Shown: positions 1-8,757 of the stretch, in pieces
How positions within the stretch are numbered: position 1 is the first letter of the stretch
Layout: every line of letters starts with the position of its first letter
DNA from: Arsenicibacter rosenii
Lineage (GTDB): Bacteria; Bacteroidota; Bacteroidia; Cytophagales; Spirosomataceae
Direction: 5' to 3'
NCBI RefSeq assembly: GCF_001870735.1
Contig: NZ_MORL01000006.1
Span: 124,001-188,000, forward strand
DNA length: 64,000 nucleotides
Made by a program: the position numbers and the translations under genes
The notes under the pieces: model-generated
Database searches by the model: none
The model's input: only the letters and a program-made list of their open reading frames with translations
Told to the model about the DNA's origin: nothing

Positions 1-776
1 ACGTCGATCTGTGCGTAAAGGCGTGCGAGTGGGTTTTTCAACTCGTGCGATACGTTGGCGATAAACATTTTCTGGGTCAGAAGGGCCTGTTCAATGCGGT
101 CGAGTAACTGGTTGAATGTGGCGACCAGCACCCCGATCTCGTCGGATTTATTGGGGTGATCTACCCGTTTTCCGACATTGGCCGGAAAAATGGTTTTTAC
201 CTGCTGCACAATACCTGACATCGGTGCCAGAGCGCGGCCGGCAAAGAACCAGCCGGAAATACTGAGCAACAAAATCCCGGCCAGGACCATGACAATCAGA
301 ATCTTACGCAAGTCTTCGAGGGCCTCGCGTCCGTTCTGGTCAATGCCGCTGACAATCACCCAGCTATTGCCTTTGCTGTTCGACAGGTACAGGCCCAGAA
401 TCTGATAGTCGCCGAAATGAATATAGGCCGTTTGGGCTGCTTTCCGGAGGCGCGGGATAAACTGCTCGTGGAAGGTGGCATTGGCCGGATTGGTCGTAAA
501 CACCACTTTGTTCAGTTGTTCGCTGTAGACCGAAATGTTTTCATTGATAAGCGGTTCCTTGTTCGACAGGTCGACGAGCCGCATGACCGTGGTATCGGCC
601 GTCTGCAAATCAAACAGGAGCGTGGTGGTCGTAATGGCGCGGTCCTGTAGCCGTTTAAAAAAGCGTTTCTGGAGGTATAGCTTACTGAAAAAATAGACGC
701 CCAATGAGAAAAACAGCAGAATACCCGTTACCAGCACAACAAACTGATAGGTGAGGCGAGTGCGGATGTTAATCAT
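1..776 (-). CDS. Sensor histidine kinase, N-terminal part (cut by window edge)
   Basis: Reading the minus strand from the ATG at 776 gives 258 open codons running off the left edge. Visible are a first membrane segment at residues about 9-30, a periplasmic sensor region of about 125 residues, a second membrane segment at about 158-180, a HAMP linker at about 180-230, and the dimerisation/phosphoacceptor box NVSHELKNPL at 241-250 with the phosphorylated His at 244. The ATP-binding domain lies outside the window. The start is 2 nt after the stop of the OmpR-type regulator, so the two form one operon and a cognate two-component pair. The ligand is unknown; the sensor region has no motif I recognise. 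Confidence 0.93.
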   Translation of the reverse strand, partial: MINIRTRLTYQFVVLVTGILLFFSLGVYFFSKLYLQKRFFKRLQDRAITTTTLLFDLQTADTTVMRLVDLSNKEPLINENISVYSEQLNKVVFTTNPANATFHEQFIPRLRKAAQTAYIHFGDYQILGLYLSNSKGNSWVIVSGIDQNGREALEDLRKILIVMVLAGILLLSISGWFFAGRALAPMSGIVQQVKTIFPANVGKRVDHPNKSDEIGVLVATFNQLLDRIEQALLTQKMFIANVSHELKNPLARLYAQID

Positions 777-778
777 GG

Positions 779-1459
779 TTATGCGTTGAGTTTTAAGACA
801 TACCCCATGCCGATCTGTGTGTGCAACAGCTTGGTATCGAAATCTTTGTCGATTTTTTTGCGCAGAAAGTTAATGTATACTTCGATCACGTTGGTACCTG
901 TATCGAAGGTTATATCCCATAGCTTTTCGGCCAGTTCGACTTTGGACAGCACCCGTCCCTGATGGCGCATAAAATACTCAAGCAACGAGAATTCTTTGGC
1001 CGTCAGTGTAATGTCTTTACCGGCCCGAACCACGGTTTTGGTGTCTAAATTCAGTTCCAGATCGGCGAACCGCAGCGTATTGGCCTGCTGAACCAGTCCG
1101 CCCGAACGCCGGGTCAGCGCCCGGACGCGGGCCATCAGTTCTCTGAACTCAAAAGGCTTCACCAGGTAGTCGTCGGCACCGGCGTCGAGTCCGGTGATTT
1201 TGTCGTCGGTAGTACCCAGGGCCGTCAGCAGCAGAATAGGGGTATCGATATGAGCCTCACGGAGTTTCCGGCAGAGTTCCAGCCCGTTGATGCCCGGCAG
1301 AATAATGTCAGAGATAATCAGGGCATAGGGCGACCGCGTGGCCAGCTGAAAGCCAATGGTGCCGTCATACGCAATGTCGACCTCCCATTGATGCTCCTCC
1401 AAACCCTGCCGGATGAGCTGCACCATGCGCACTTCATCTTCAATGACCAGTATTTTCAT
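779..1459 (-). CDS. OmpR/PhoB-family response regulator
   Basis: 226 residues from the ATG at 1459; an in-frame ATG 27 nt upstream is less likely because the receiver domain begins MKILVIEDE right at 1459. The receiver domain has the acidic pair E7/D8, phosphoacceptor D51, T79 and K101, followed by a winged-helix Trans_reg_C domain from about 128 to the end. It would be phosphorylated by the histidine kinase encoded 2 nt downstream and act as a DNA-binding transcription factor. This arrangement (regulator first, then kinase) is common in Bacteroidota. Target genes cannot be read from the sequence. Confidence 0.95.
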   Translation of the reverse strand: MKILVIEDEVRMVQLIRQGLEEHQWEVDIAYDGTIGFQLATRSPYALIISDIILPGINGLELCRKLREAHIDTPILLLTALGTTDDKITGLDAGADDYLVKPFEFRELMARVRALTRRSGGLVQQANTLRFADLELNLDTKTVVRAGKDITLTAKEFSLLEYFMRHQGRVLSKVELAEKLWDITFDTGTNVIEVYINFLRKKIDKDFDTKLLHTQIGMGYVLKLNA

Positions 1460-1579
1460 CAGCAACGGCAGTTTGTGCGCTGTCAACCGGTTAGCTATGA
1501 AGCACTAAAGCCGGTGCGTGATCGCATCGGCCGGTGTTTCTGGCAGCGCTGGTCTGGCTTAATCGTCGGGATTAAGCGC

Positions 1580-2311
1580 TTAAATTTTACGTTTCAACTC
1601 AAAATGCTGACCCAGATACAGGCGGCGCACTTCGGGGTCACTTGCCAGTTCTTCGGCAGAGCCCTGTTTCAGAATCCGGCCCTCAAACAGCAGGTAGGCC
1701 CGGTCGGTAATCGACAGGGTTTCGTTTACGTTGTGGTCGGTGATCAGGATACCGATGTTCCGGTGTTTTAACCGGGCAACAATACTCTGGATATCTTCAA
1801 CCGCAATCGGATCGACCCCCGCAAACGGTTCATCGAGCAGGATAAATTTAGGGTCAACGGCCAGTGCCCTGGCAATCTCTGTCCGCCGGCGTTCCCCGCC
1901 CGACAGCACTTTTCCCTTGTTTTTCCGGACATGGTTCAGGCTGAATTCATCGAGCAGCTCCTGTACTTTTGCCTTGCGCCCGGCTTTAGGCGAGTTCGTC
2001 ATTTCCAGCACGGCAAGGATGTTTTCCTCGACCGTCAGATCCCGGAACACCGATGCTTCCTGCGCCAGATAGCCAACCCCCAGCCGGGCACGCTTGTACA
2101 TGGGCAGGGAGGTAATATCCTGATCGTCAATGTATACTTTGCCGCTGTTGGGCTTGATCAGGCCCGTAGCCATATAAAACGATGTGGTTTTACCGGCGCC
2201 GTTCGGCCCGAGCAAGCCAACGATTTCGCCCTGTCCGACCTGGTACGAGACATTGTTGTTGACCAGACGGGCTCCGTATTTTTTTATCAGATTTTCGGTT
2301 CGGAGTATCAT
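1580..2311 (-). CDS. lptB: LPS export ABC transporter ATPase LptB
   Basis: 243 residues, the usual length of LptB, the cytoplasmic ATPase that with LptFG extracts lipopolysaccharide from the inner membrane. Walker A GPNGAGKT is at 35-42, Q-loop near 84, signature LSGGE at 136-140, Walker B FILLDE at 156-161 and the switch His at 193 (TDHN). The EPFAGVDP stretch after Walker B is typical of LptB among ABC ATPases. It lies downstream of recJ on the same strand with a 202-nt gap, so it probably has its own promoter. The lptF/lptG genes are not in this window, as is usual in this phylum. Confidence 0.95.
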   Translation of the reverse strand: MILRTENLIKKYGARLVNNNVSYQVGQGEIVGLLGPNGAGKTTSFYMATGLIKPNSGKVYIDDQDITSLPMYKRARLGVGYLAQEASVFRDLTVEENILAVLEMTNSPKAGRKAKVQELLDEFSLNHVRKNKGKVLSGGERRRTEIARALAVDPKFILLDEPFAGVDPIAVEDIQSIVARLKHRNIGILITDHNVNETLSITDRAYLLFEGRILKQGSAEELASDPEVRRLYLGQHFELKRKI

Positions 2312-2513
2312 TCAGCTTTTGTTGTTATCACGAAGCGTATCGTAGTATTGGGTTGGGCAAATTACCATATCAATGGATACGGACCTCGTATACAAACGTT
2401 TCTTAATCTTTTTTAACGATAAACGTTTTATTCCTGCAAAGATGCACTCTTTCACGCAGTCGGGCAGACATTTTATTGTCAAATTACCTTATTATCGTCC
2501 GGAATGAACGTCA

Positions 2514-4256
2514 TTATAACTCCGCTACCCGAATGTCTTTCAACATCAGCTGCAAGGTTGTGTTCCCGTTGTAGGTATTCTCATCGAGCTGATAACAGAT
2601 CGAGAACGGTTGCTGCGATGACAGTTCCGGAGCATAATGGGCCATCCCGAATCCTACCGCCGTGTAGGTATTATCAGAACCCTTTTGGCGCAGAATCAGT
2701 TTCAGGTGTTTTTCCTTCATGATAATCGGCTGCTGAGCCAGATACACCGCTTCCGTCGTGAATACCGGCTGGAGATTCTGCGGCCCGAAAGGTGCCATCT
2801 GTTTCAGAATCCGGTAAAACTTACCATCAATCTGGTCAAGATCAATGGTCAGGTCAATCTTGATCATAGGCGTCAACATTTCCTCATCAATACGTTGGGC
2901 CACTACCTCTTCAAACCGTTTCTGAAACGCAGGAAGGTTCTCTTCCGACAGGGTCAGACCGGCCGCAAAGGTGTGTCCGCCAAACTGTTCGAGCAAATCA
3001 GCACACTCCTCAATGGCTTCGTACACATCAAATCCCGGCACCGACCGCGCCGACCCCGCCAGTTTATTGTGCGACTGGGTAAGGATAATGGTCGGGCGAT
3101 GGAAATGCTCGATACACCGCGACGCCACAATGCCAATAACGCCCTTGTGCCAGGTGGCATCGTATAAGACCGTACTTTTGGCATGGACCAGCTCCTCATT
3201 GCCGCGAATCATGGCCAGTGCCTGTTCGGTCATGCTGGAATCGTATTGGCGGCGGCTGTTGTTATTCTCGTTGATCTCAAAAGCCGCCTGTTCGGCTTCT
3301 TCGTCGGTTTCGGCCAGCAGCAGCTGAACCGCCGCCCTGGCGTGCTTGATCCGTCCGGCAGCATTAATCCGCGGGCCGATGCCGAAGACTACACTATTGA
3401 TATCCAGCTCACGGTTCAGACCGGCAATCTTAATGAGGGCTTTCAGGCCCGGGCGGCTGGTTTTGTTCAATACTTTCAGTCCATAGTAGGCCAATACGCG
3501 ATTTTCGCCCGTGATCGGCACAATGTCGGCCGCAATACTAACCGCCAGCAGGTCTAAAAAATTATATAAGTCCCCGACCGGAATGTTCTGAAAAATGCAG
3601 TAAGCTTGTAAGAGTTTAAAGCCGACACCACAACCCGTCAGTTCGTTATACGGGTAAGAACAATCGTCGCGCTTGGGGTCCAGCACCGCCGCCGCATCGG
3701 GCAGTTCGTCGCCGGGACGGTGGTGGTCGCAAATGATGAAATCAATGCCGAGTGCACGGGCTTCGGCCACGCGGTCAACCGATTTGATGCCGCAGTCCAG
3801 GGCAACGATCAGGGAGAAGTCATGGTCGGCAGCCCATTGTACACCCGCCTGCGAAATGCCGTATCCTTCCTTGTAGCGGTCAGGAATGTAGAAGTCGGTA
3901 TTGGCGTAGAAGGTGCGCAGAAAGCCGTAAAAAAGCGCTACCGAAGTGGTGCCGTCGACATCGTAGTCGCCGTAGACCAGAATTTTCTCCTGCCGGAGAA
4001 TGGCCATAGTCAGCCGCTGCACCGCGCGGTCCATGTCTTGCATCAGAAACGGATCGTGCAGATGGCTGATGTCGGGCCGGAAAAAAAGCCGGGCCTCATC
4101 AAACGAACAGACGCCCCGCTGTACCAGCAGTCCGGCCAGAATCGGACTGATACCGAGCGTCTGAACCAGATGTTGGATAAACGACTGTTGTTCCGGGGTA
4201 TCAGGAAGCGGACTTTTTATCCAGCGCTTGCGCCTGGGTTCTGGCTGTGCAATCAT
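2514..4256 (-). CDS. recJ: Single-strand-specific 5'-3' exonuclease RecJ
   Basis: 580 residues, normal for RecJ. The DHH-family metal-binding motifs are present: GDYDVDG at 96-102, DCG at 154-156, DHH at 177-179 and GCGVGFK at 208-214, followed by DHHA1 and an OB-fold-like C-terminal domain. RecJ degrades single-stranded DNA 5'-3' in recombination, mismatch and base-excision repair. The N-terminus is basic and not a signal peptide, as expected for a cytoplasmic enzyme. It is divergently placed from the DUF2141 gene with a 42-nt gap, so the promoters of both genes must overlap there. Confidence 0.95.
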   Translation of the reverse strand: MIAQPEPRRKRWIKSPLPDTPEQQSFIQHLVQTLGISPILAGLLVQRGVCSFDEARLFFRPDISHLHDPFLMQDMDRAVQRLTMAILRQEKILVYGDYDVDGTTSVALFYGFLRTFYANTDFYIPDRYKEGYGISQAGVQWAADHDFSLIVALDCGIKSVDRVAEARALGIDFIICDHHRPGDELPDAAAVLDPKRDDCSYPYNELTGCGVGFKLLQAYCIFQNIPVGDLYNFLDLLAVSIAADIVPITGENRVLAYYGLKVLNKTSRPGLKALIKIAGLNRELDINSVVFGIGPRINAAGRIKHARAAVQLLLAETDEEAEQAAFEINENNNSRRQYDSSMTEQALAMIRGNEELVHAKSTVLYDATWHKGVIGIVASRCIEHFHRPTIILTQSHNKLAGSARSVPGFDVYEAIEECADLLEQFGGHTFAAGLTLSEENLPAFQKRFEEVVAQRIDEEMLTPMIKIDLTIDLDQIDGKFYRILKQMAPFGPQNLQPVFTTEAVYLAQQPIIMKEKHLKLILRQKGSDNTYTAVGFGMAHYAPELSSQQPFSICYQLDENTYNGNTTLQLMLKDIRVAEL

Positions 4257-4298
4257 AATTGTAAATTAATATCGTTTTTAAATAAACCGTCTCGCCGT

Positions 4299-4721
4299 AT
4301 GCTTTTTTTTCAATTACTGGCCTGCTATGTCAGTCTCTCCGGACCCCCGGTTCAGGCACCCGCAAAAAGTAGCTTAACTGTCGATGTACACAATATCAAA
4401 GAGCTGTCCGGAAATATCAGTGTGGCTGTGTTTAAGCCCTGTGAGAAATTTCCCGACTGTAAGCCTGTTGATGGAAAACGTATTGACGTCAAAAAAAATC
4501 GCATACAGGTTTCATTTGATGTGGAGCCCGGCGAATATGCCGTTGCGGTCTATCACGACGTCAACGACAATGGGAAGTTAGACAAAAAACTGTTCGGAAT
4601 CCCTAAAGAGCCTTACGGCTTCAGTAATAACTACCGGCCGCTGGTTTCGGCGCCGTCCTTCAAAGACTGCCGGATTTCGGTTGGGACGGGCGATACGGCC
4701 ATTTCGATCAAACTGCTGTAA
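4299..4721 (+). CDS. Secreted DUF2141 protein
   Basis: 140 residues from the ATG at 4299; the open frame extends upstream but only antisense to recJ. A hydrophobic N-terminus of about 20 residues looks like a signal peptide. The remainder matches DUF2141: a beta-rich domain with PGEYAVAVYHDVNDNGKLD followed by GIPKEPYGFSNN, which are the family's conserved blocks. DUF2141 proteins are exported and of unknown function. The DVNDNGKLD stretch resembles a calcium-binding loop, but that is only an inference. No operon partner is evident; the next gene is 211 nt away. Confidence 0.85.
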   Translation: MLFFQLLACYVSLSGPPVQAPAKSSLTVDVHNIKELSGNISVAVFKPCEKFPDCKPVDGKRIDVKKNRIQVSFDVEPGEYAVAVYHDVNDNGKLDKKLFGIPKEPYGFSNNYRPLVSAPSFKDCRISVGTGDTAISIKLL

Positions 4722-4741
4722 ACTTTTTTGAGTTTCACTGT

Positions 4742-4769
4742 GGTTCCGGACGGTCTTTGCACCGGAACC
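4742..4769 (+). terminator. Hairpin downstream of the DUF2141 gene
   Basis: An 8-bp perfect stem (GGTTCCGG at 4742-4749, CCGGAACC at 4762-4769) with a 12-nt loop lies 21 nt after the stop codon. There is no T-tract after it, so it is a weak terminator candidate or a transcript-stabilising hairpin. Confidence 0.3.
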
Positions 4770-4932
4770 GAACGGATTAGTGACGGGTTTCCATTGCCTA
4801 AGTTGACGGCATAACCGCCCGCAAATCCGTCCGGAATTAGCTACCTTGCCAGTCTATTGAGCGGCCGCCGTCCGGTAATTGAGCGGAAATGTTGCCTCAT
4901 AAGCAGCACGGCAACTTATAAATTCAGCATAG

Positions 4933-5520
4933 ATGAAGACAAAACGTTGGCTATGGATATTGGTGTTGACGGGCCTGATGGCTGCCTGTATCCCTGACTT
5001 TATTTTACGGGATCCCGATTGGGTGGTGCTGAAAAAGGGGGCCCATGAGCCATTTCCCCGCCGGAAAGAAGGGACGCTGATTAAGCCACGCTTATTATTT
5101 GCTACGGTTACCTTCGACAGTTCCTGTATTTATACCCTCGACGGCGGCAATCAGCAGGATTGGAACAAGCTCATTGGCTTTGGTTTTGTCGGGTCGAAAA
5201 ATCAGAGCATTTACAAGCCGCCGCATCGCGTTGATGGCGTACGGATCGGCTGGCGCTGGAATCCGGCCACGCAACGGATCGAGCTCGGGTCGTATGTATA
5301 CAAGGCCGGTGTCCTGCAAACGAAGATGCTGAAAGCGGTAAAGATTAACGAACCGGTTGATGTAAGCATCAAAGTTGATTACAACCGGAAAGTCTACAAC
5401 GTGATGGATCTGGAAGAAATTACCTACGATCACGACAAGTCAATTGTTATGCGTACCGGTGTTTATTTCGGCGGTCAGGAGGTTGCTCCGCACGACATGC
5501 GCATCCGGATTTCGGAGTAA
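4933..5520 (+). CDS. Putative lipoprotein of unknown function
   Basis: 195 residues. The N-terminus has two Lys/Arg, a hydrophobic core and a lipobox ending at Cys19 (LMAAC), so the protein is predicted to be lipid-anchored. The mature part alternates hydrophobic and charged residues in a beta-rich pattern; stretches such as RIGWRWNPATQRIELGSYVY and KVDYNRKVYNV look like a jelly-roll or similar sandwich fold. I recognise no named family. The gene stands alone on the plus strand with gaps of 211 and 91 nt. Confidence 0.75.
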   Translation: MKTKRWLWILVLTGLMAACIPDFILRDPDWVVLKKGAHEPFPRRKEGTLIKPRLLFATVTFDSSCIYTLDGGNQQDWNKLIGFGFVGSKNQSIYKPPHRVDGVRIGWRWNPATQRIELGSYVYKAGVLQTKMLKAVKINEPVDVSIKVDYNRKVYNVMDLEEITYDHDKSIVMRTGVYFGGQEVAPHDMRIRISE

Positions 5521-5581
5521 ACGTTTACCCCGCTAACTATTTTTTTGCGGTTTTTCTTGACTTAGCCATAAAAATCCAGCT

Positions 5582-5606
5582 TACTTTGTGAATCAAAGTA
5601 CTTTTG
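5582..5606 (+). promoter_or_regulatory. Inverted-repeat operator candidate before the DUF1361 operon
   Basis: The sequence CTTTG (5584-5588), 5-nt spacer, CAAAG (5594-5598) extends to an ACTTTG/CAAAGT palindrome and is followed at once by TACTTTTG (5599-5606). The same CTTTG-N5-CAAAG arrangement recurs before the exosortase locus at 7861-7875. A TTG at 5557-5559 lies 22 nt before TACTTTG and could be the -33 box, which would put the operator over the -7 region. Binding by the winged-helix regulator at 7429 is inferred from location only. Confidence 0.5.
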
Positions 5607-5611
5607 TGCTT

Positions 5612-6325
5612 ATGCAGATACTCACACTACTTCCCCCGCGCATACTGAGACCGATTGTGATCACACCCGTATCGGGCAGGGGTTTGCGCGCGCTCCTGAT
5701 TATGACCATCATCGGATTAGGGCTGGTGACCATGCGGGGCGTACTGACACATAACTGGTGGTTTTTTTACATGTTGTGCTGGAATGGAGCCCTGGCCTGG
5801 TTTCCGCTGGGTGTTATACTGGTATTGCGGGATCTGCTGGCTTCCCGTGCCCTGCGTTCGTGGATGGCCGGGCCGTTTCTGCTGCTTTGGCTGGTTTTTC
5901 TGCCAAATGCGCCATACATCATTACGGATCTGTTTCATATTCAGCATATTCAGTCGCCGTTACTCTGGTTTGATACCATGACAATCTTTCTGTTTGCCGT
6001 AACGGGGCTGCTGACAGGATTATACTCAACCCTGCTGGTACACCGGCTGGTTGTTCAGCGTGCCGGCACGTTACTGACCTGGCTCTGTATGCTGGGGTGT
6101 CAGGTATTGTCGGGCTTCGGTATTTATCTGGGCCGCTGGATCCGGCTAAACAGCTGGGATTTGCTGACTACGCCGGCTATGCTGGCCAGGGCGGTTTATG
6201 AAGCCCTGCACAACACCCTGAGTCTGAAGCTGACGATCATTTACGGGCTGGTGCTGGCCGGTCTGTACATTGCGTTTTATCTCTTCAGTGAAGACGAAAC
6301 CCGCAAAAAGGTTAAGCAGGCCTGA
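5612..6325 (+). CDS. DUF1361 integral membrane protein
   Basis: 237 residues from the ATG at 5612; a GTG at 5588 would add 8 residues but lies inside the operator candidate. About six membrane helices are visible. Conserved DUF1361 blocks are present: WNGALAWFPL, WLVFLPNAPYIITDLFH, and GIYLGRWIRLNSWD. The family is widespread in bacteria and of unknown function. It is first in a tight plus-strand group with the diacylglycerol-kinase-like gene (21-nt gap), a membrane protein and the regulator, suggesting an envelope-related role. Confidence 0.85.
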   Translation: MQILTLLPPRILRPIVITPVSGRGLRALLIMTIIGLGLVTMRGVLTHNWWFFYMLCWNGALAWFPLGVILVLRDLLASRALRSWMAGPFLLLWLVFLPNAPYIITDLFHIQHIQSPLLWFDTMTIFLFAVTGLLTGLYSTLLVHRLVVQRAGTLLTWLCMLGCQVLSGFGIYLGRWIRLNSWDLLTTPAMLARAVYEALHNTLSLKLTIIYGLVLAGLYIAFYLFSEDETRKKVKQA

Positions 6326-6346
6326 CGTAACCGCCTGACCTGCCGT

Positions 6347-6727
6347 ATGATTAATCTGTTGAAAGTGGTTCGCAGTTTCCGGTTTGCCGGAGCCGGTATC
6401 CTGGCCCTGTTTCGCTACGAGAACAATGCCCGGGTGCATCTGCTGGCCGCCTCCGGCGTGGTGGCCGTAAGCTTCTGGCTGCAACTGAACCGCATCGAAT
6501 GGGCGATTATTCTGACACAAATCGGATTGGTATGGGCCGCCGAAGGTGTCAATACAGCCATCGAAAAACTATGTGATCTGGTATCACCCGGCTATCACCC
6601 GCAGGTAAAAGCCATCAAGGATTTGTCGGCCGGCGCCGTGCTGCTTGTGGTTTTGGTTGCGGTGGTGGTAGGGAGCCTCTTAATCGGAATGAAACTGTAT
6701 ACCCGTTTCCAGCTATTTTTTTCTTAA
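6347..6727 (+). CDS. dgkA: Diacylglycerol/undecaprenol kinase family protein
   Basis: 126 residues, the size of the small trimeric membrane kinases DgkA/UdpK, which phosphorylate diacylglycerol or undecaprenol at the inner membrane. An amphipathic N-terminus with RSFRFAGAGI and ENNARVH is followed by three membrane helices, and the active-site block EGVNTAIEKLCDL then KAIKDLSAGAVLL is intact (E of EGVNTAIE, the Asp of KD). In this phylum undecaprenol is the likelier substrate, which would recycle the peptidoglycan and polysaccharide carrier lipid; this is an inference. The next gene starts 3 nt after its stop, so they are co-transcribed. Confidence 0.9.
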   Translation: MINLLKVVRSFRFAGAGILALFRYENNARVHLLAASGVVAVSFWLQLNRIEWAIILTQIGLVWAAEGVNTAIEKLCDLVSPGYHPQVKAIKDLSAGAVLLVVLVAVVVGSLLIGMKLYTRFQLFFS

Positions 6728-6730
6728 ATC

Positions 6731-7396
6731 ATGTACGAGACCCGCGAACATCTACAGACCTTAACCGAAATCCGCAGCCTGATGGAGCGCTCATCGAAAT
6801 TTTTGTCGTTGAGTGGTTTGTCCGGCGTTTTTGCCGGCGTGGTAGCCCTGATGGGTGCTGCTGCCGTATACTGGCGGCTGGATTTGCATTATACGGCGTA
6901 TACTTCCTACGACGGAACACAGATCCTGTTTTCCGATGCCAAACAGGATATTGTCCGTTTCCTGATGCTGGACGGGTTCATTGTTTTGCTGGTAGCCCTG
7001 ATCGGCGGCTCCCTGTTTACGATCCGGAAAGCACGCAAACAGGGAATGAGTATCTGGAATACAACATCTAAACGCCTGTTGCAGGCTTTGTTTACACCCT
7101 TACTGGCAGGGGGCGTGTTTTGTCTCGGGCTGATTCACCACGACCTGATCTGGCTGGTCTTTCCGGCTACCCTGGTGTTCTATGGTCTTGCCCTGCTGAG
7201 TGCCAGCCGGTATACCGTCCGGGATTTGCATTATCTCGGGATCTGCGAAATTGTACTGGGCTTGCTGAGTTTGTTTCTAACAGGGTATAGCCTGCTGACC
7301 TGGGCCTTCGGATTCGGCGTTCTGCATATTGTTTACGGGATGGTTATGTACTTTAAATACGATGCTAAACCAGAAAACGAAACCGGAGTAATTTGA
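6731..7396 (+). CDS. Conserved membrane protein paired with a winged-helix regulator
   Basis: 221 residues. A soluble N-terminus (about 25 residues, rich in Glu/Arg/Leu) precedes about six membrane helices starting FLSLSGLSGVFAGVVALMGAAA. No catalytic motif is visible. Similar membrane proteins are common directly upstream of HTH_34-type regulators in Bacteroidota, which is the arrangement here (32-nt gap). Its start is 3 nt after the dgkA stop. Function is unknown; a role as sensor or partner of the regulator is only a guess from position. Confidence 0.8.
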   Translation: MYETREHLQTLTEIRSLMERSSKFLSLSGLSGVFAGVVALMGAAAVYWRLDLHYTAYTSYDGTQILFSDAKQDIVRFLMLDGFIVLLVALIGGSLFTIRKARKQGMSIWNTTSKRLLQALFTPLLAGGVFCLGLIHHDLIWLVFPATLVFYGLALLSASRYTVRDLHYLGICEIVLGLLSLFLTGYSLLTWAFGFGVLHIVYGMVMYFKYDAKPENETGVI

Positions 7397-7424
7397 TTCA
7401 GAATGCCGGTTTTTTGTACTTTTG
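7392..7424 (+). promoter_or_regulatory. Bacteroidota-type promoter for the winged-helix regulator
   Basis: TTTG at 7392-7395 and TACTTTTG at 7417-7424 (consensus TAnnTTTG) are separated by 21 nt, the expected spacing. The ATG follows at 7429, only 4 nt after the -7 box, so the transcript is probably leaderless or nearly so. The TACTTTTG also matches half of the operator candidate, which would allow autoregulation. Confidence 0.65.
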
Positions 7425-7428
7425 ACAG

Positions 7429-7728
7429 ATGAAAGATTTGCTTGCACAGTTTAACAAAGCCTTTGAAAGCAAAGCACGGTTGAGTATCATGTCGGTATTG
7501 CTGGTGAATGAGTCGCTGAGTTTCAACGCGCTCAAAGAACTGCTGCAACTGACAGACGGCAACCTTGCCACGCATTTGCGGGCGCTCGAGGAGGCAGGCT
7601 ATCTTCTGATTTCCAAGCAGTTTGTTGGCCGGAAACCCAACACCACCTACACTGCCACGGAAGCGGGCCGCCAGGCATTTGCTGATCACCTGAACAGCCT
7701 TGAGTCCTTTATCAAAGGGCTGGGATAA
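7429..7728 (+). CDS. Winged-helix transcriptional regulator (HTH_34/ArsR-like)
   Basis: 99 residues, a single DNA-binding domain. The sequence shows helices ending in the recognition helix region TDGNLATHLRALEEAGYL, followed by a basic beta-wing (KQFVGRKPNTTYTATEAGRQAF) and a C-terminal helix. This is the winged-helix fold of PF13601 (HTH_34). No ligand-binding domain is present. It lies between its membrane-protein partner and the exosortase locus, and matching palindromes occur before both transcription units (5584-5598 and 7861-7882), so it probably represses both. The start is fixed by the promoter at 7417-7424. Confidence 0.88.
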   Translation: MKDLLAQFNKAFESKARLSIMSVLLVNESLSFNALKELLQLTDGNLATHLRALEEAGYLLISKQFVGRKPNTTYTATEAGRQAFADHLNSLESFIKGLG

Positions 7729-7857
7729 GGCTGGCCATAAAACGCCCCCGCATGGCAGGCCCCAAAAGGTCGTGTCAGCTTAATTCGTCGCTTTTTCAAT
7801 TACGTACTTCCTGCCACCCCGGCTTTCTGTGTCTGCGTGGCTAAATTTTTTCTCATT

Positions 7858-7892
7858 TAACTTTGAAATACAAAGTACTTTGTGAAATCAAA
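7858..7892 (+). promoter_or_regulatory. Promoter and palindromic operator before the exosortase locus
   Basis: A -7 box TAACTTTG (7858-7865) overlaps CTTTG-aaata-CAAAG (7861-7875), which merges into the perfect 12-bp palindrome CAAAGTACTTTG (7871-7882) and a further CAAA at 7889-7892. The predicted transcript start (about 7870-7873) falls inside the palindrome, the usual geometry for repression. The palindrome ends on the G of the GTG start codon at 7882. Regulator identity is inferred from the adjacent winged-helix gene. Confidence 0.55.
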
Positions 7893-8757
7893 TGTTGAGC
7901 TGATTGATAAACCGTGCATTCACTCGCAGGCCCCTGTACAAACCATTCCGGATGCGCCGCAACCGGAGATTTTCGGGAAACGCACAGCCTGGCTGCGCCC
8001 CTTTGACCAGGCATCGTTCCGGGGCGGGGTTGCGCTGCTGATCACGTCGTTGCTGATTACGGTCGTCATGAACTGGCAGGAAGACAGCCTGGCGCACAAT
8101 TTCAGGGAAATTGCCTTTATGGTGCAGTATGGAATGACGGTTGTTTTCAGCGTTCATTTGCTTTGGCAAGGGCATGTGCGTCTGCGGGAGCTTCCGGCAG
8201 AGAGCCGGCCTGTGCGCTGGCTGGGCCTGCTGCTCTGGCTGATCAGCGCCTTTGCATTGAACCGGCTAATGGTTGTTTTTCAGGCCTCAACGCTCTGGTT
8301 ACAGGTGATGCTGGTTGTCTCAGGGGGAGCCATGGTCGCTCATACGTGGCAGGAGCAGATGCCCGTCCGGATGCAGCAGGTGTTGTATCTGGTACTGGCC
8401 GGATGCTGGTGGCTTTTTGTCTACGCCGCCTTTTACCTGACAGAACTGTATCTGGTCAGCTTACCTGGGATACTGGTATTCGGGGTCACGTTTCACACGT
8501 TTGTGCCGCTGCTGATTGCCTGGGTCATCGGGAAGCGGTTATGGATTGACTATGAAGCTCAGGAGCACCTGCGGCCGGCAGTCCGGATCGGGCTGGTGCT
8601 GCCCGTTCTGATTGTTTGGGGCTTTTTAGCCATGTGGGGCAGACAGACAGAGCGGCTTGAGGGGGCGAAAACGGCATTGGTCATGCGGCAGACCGAAGAC
8701 CTGCCCGAATGGCTGAGGCAGAGCAGGCCAATATCCTCTCGCCGGTGTCTAGTCTGA
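7882..8757 (+). pseudogene. XrtN-system VIT-domain protein, N-terminal membrane part (gene broken)
   Basis: 291 codons from a GTG at 7882. After about 45 soluble residues come six or seven membrane helices (from GGVALLITSLLITVVMNW to LVLPVLIVWGFLAMW). This matches the membrane N-terminus of the large VIT-domain proteins that are the dedicated targets of exosortase N. Those proteins are normally about 800 residues long. Here, just after RQTEDLPEWL, the VIT/von Willebrand core is missing and the frame runs into a stop after about 20 residues. The C-terminal sorting signal survives in another frame (8709-8930). I read this as an internal deletion of roughly 500 codons plus a frame change. Confidence 0.7.

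Noticed and set aside
3720-4298. Long N-terminal extension of the DUF2141 gene
   Set aside because: The extension is antisense to recJ; the family start and signal peptide place the ATG at 4299.
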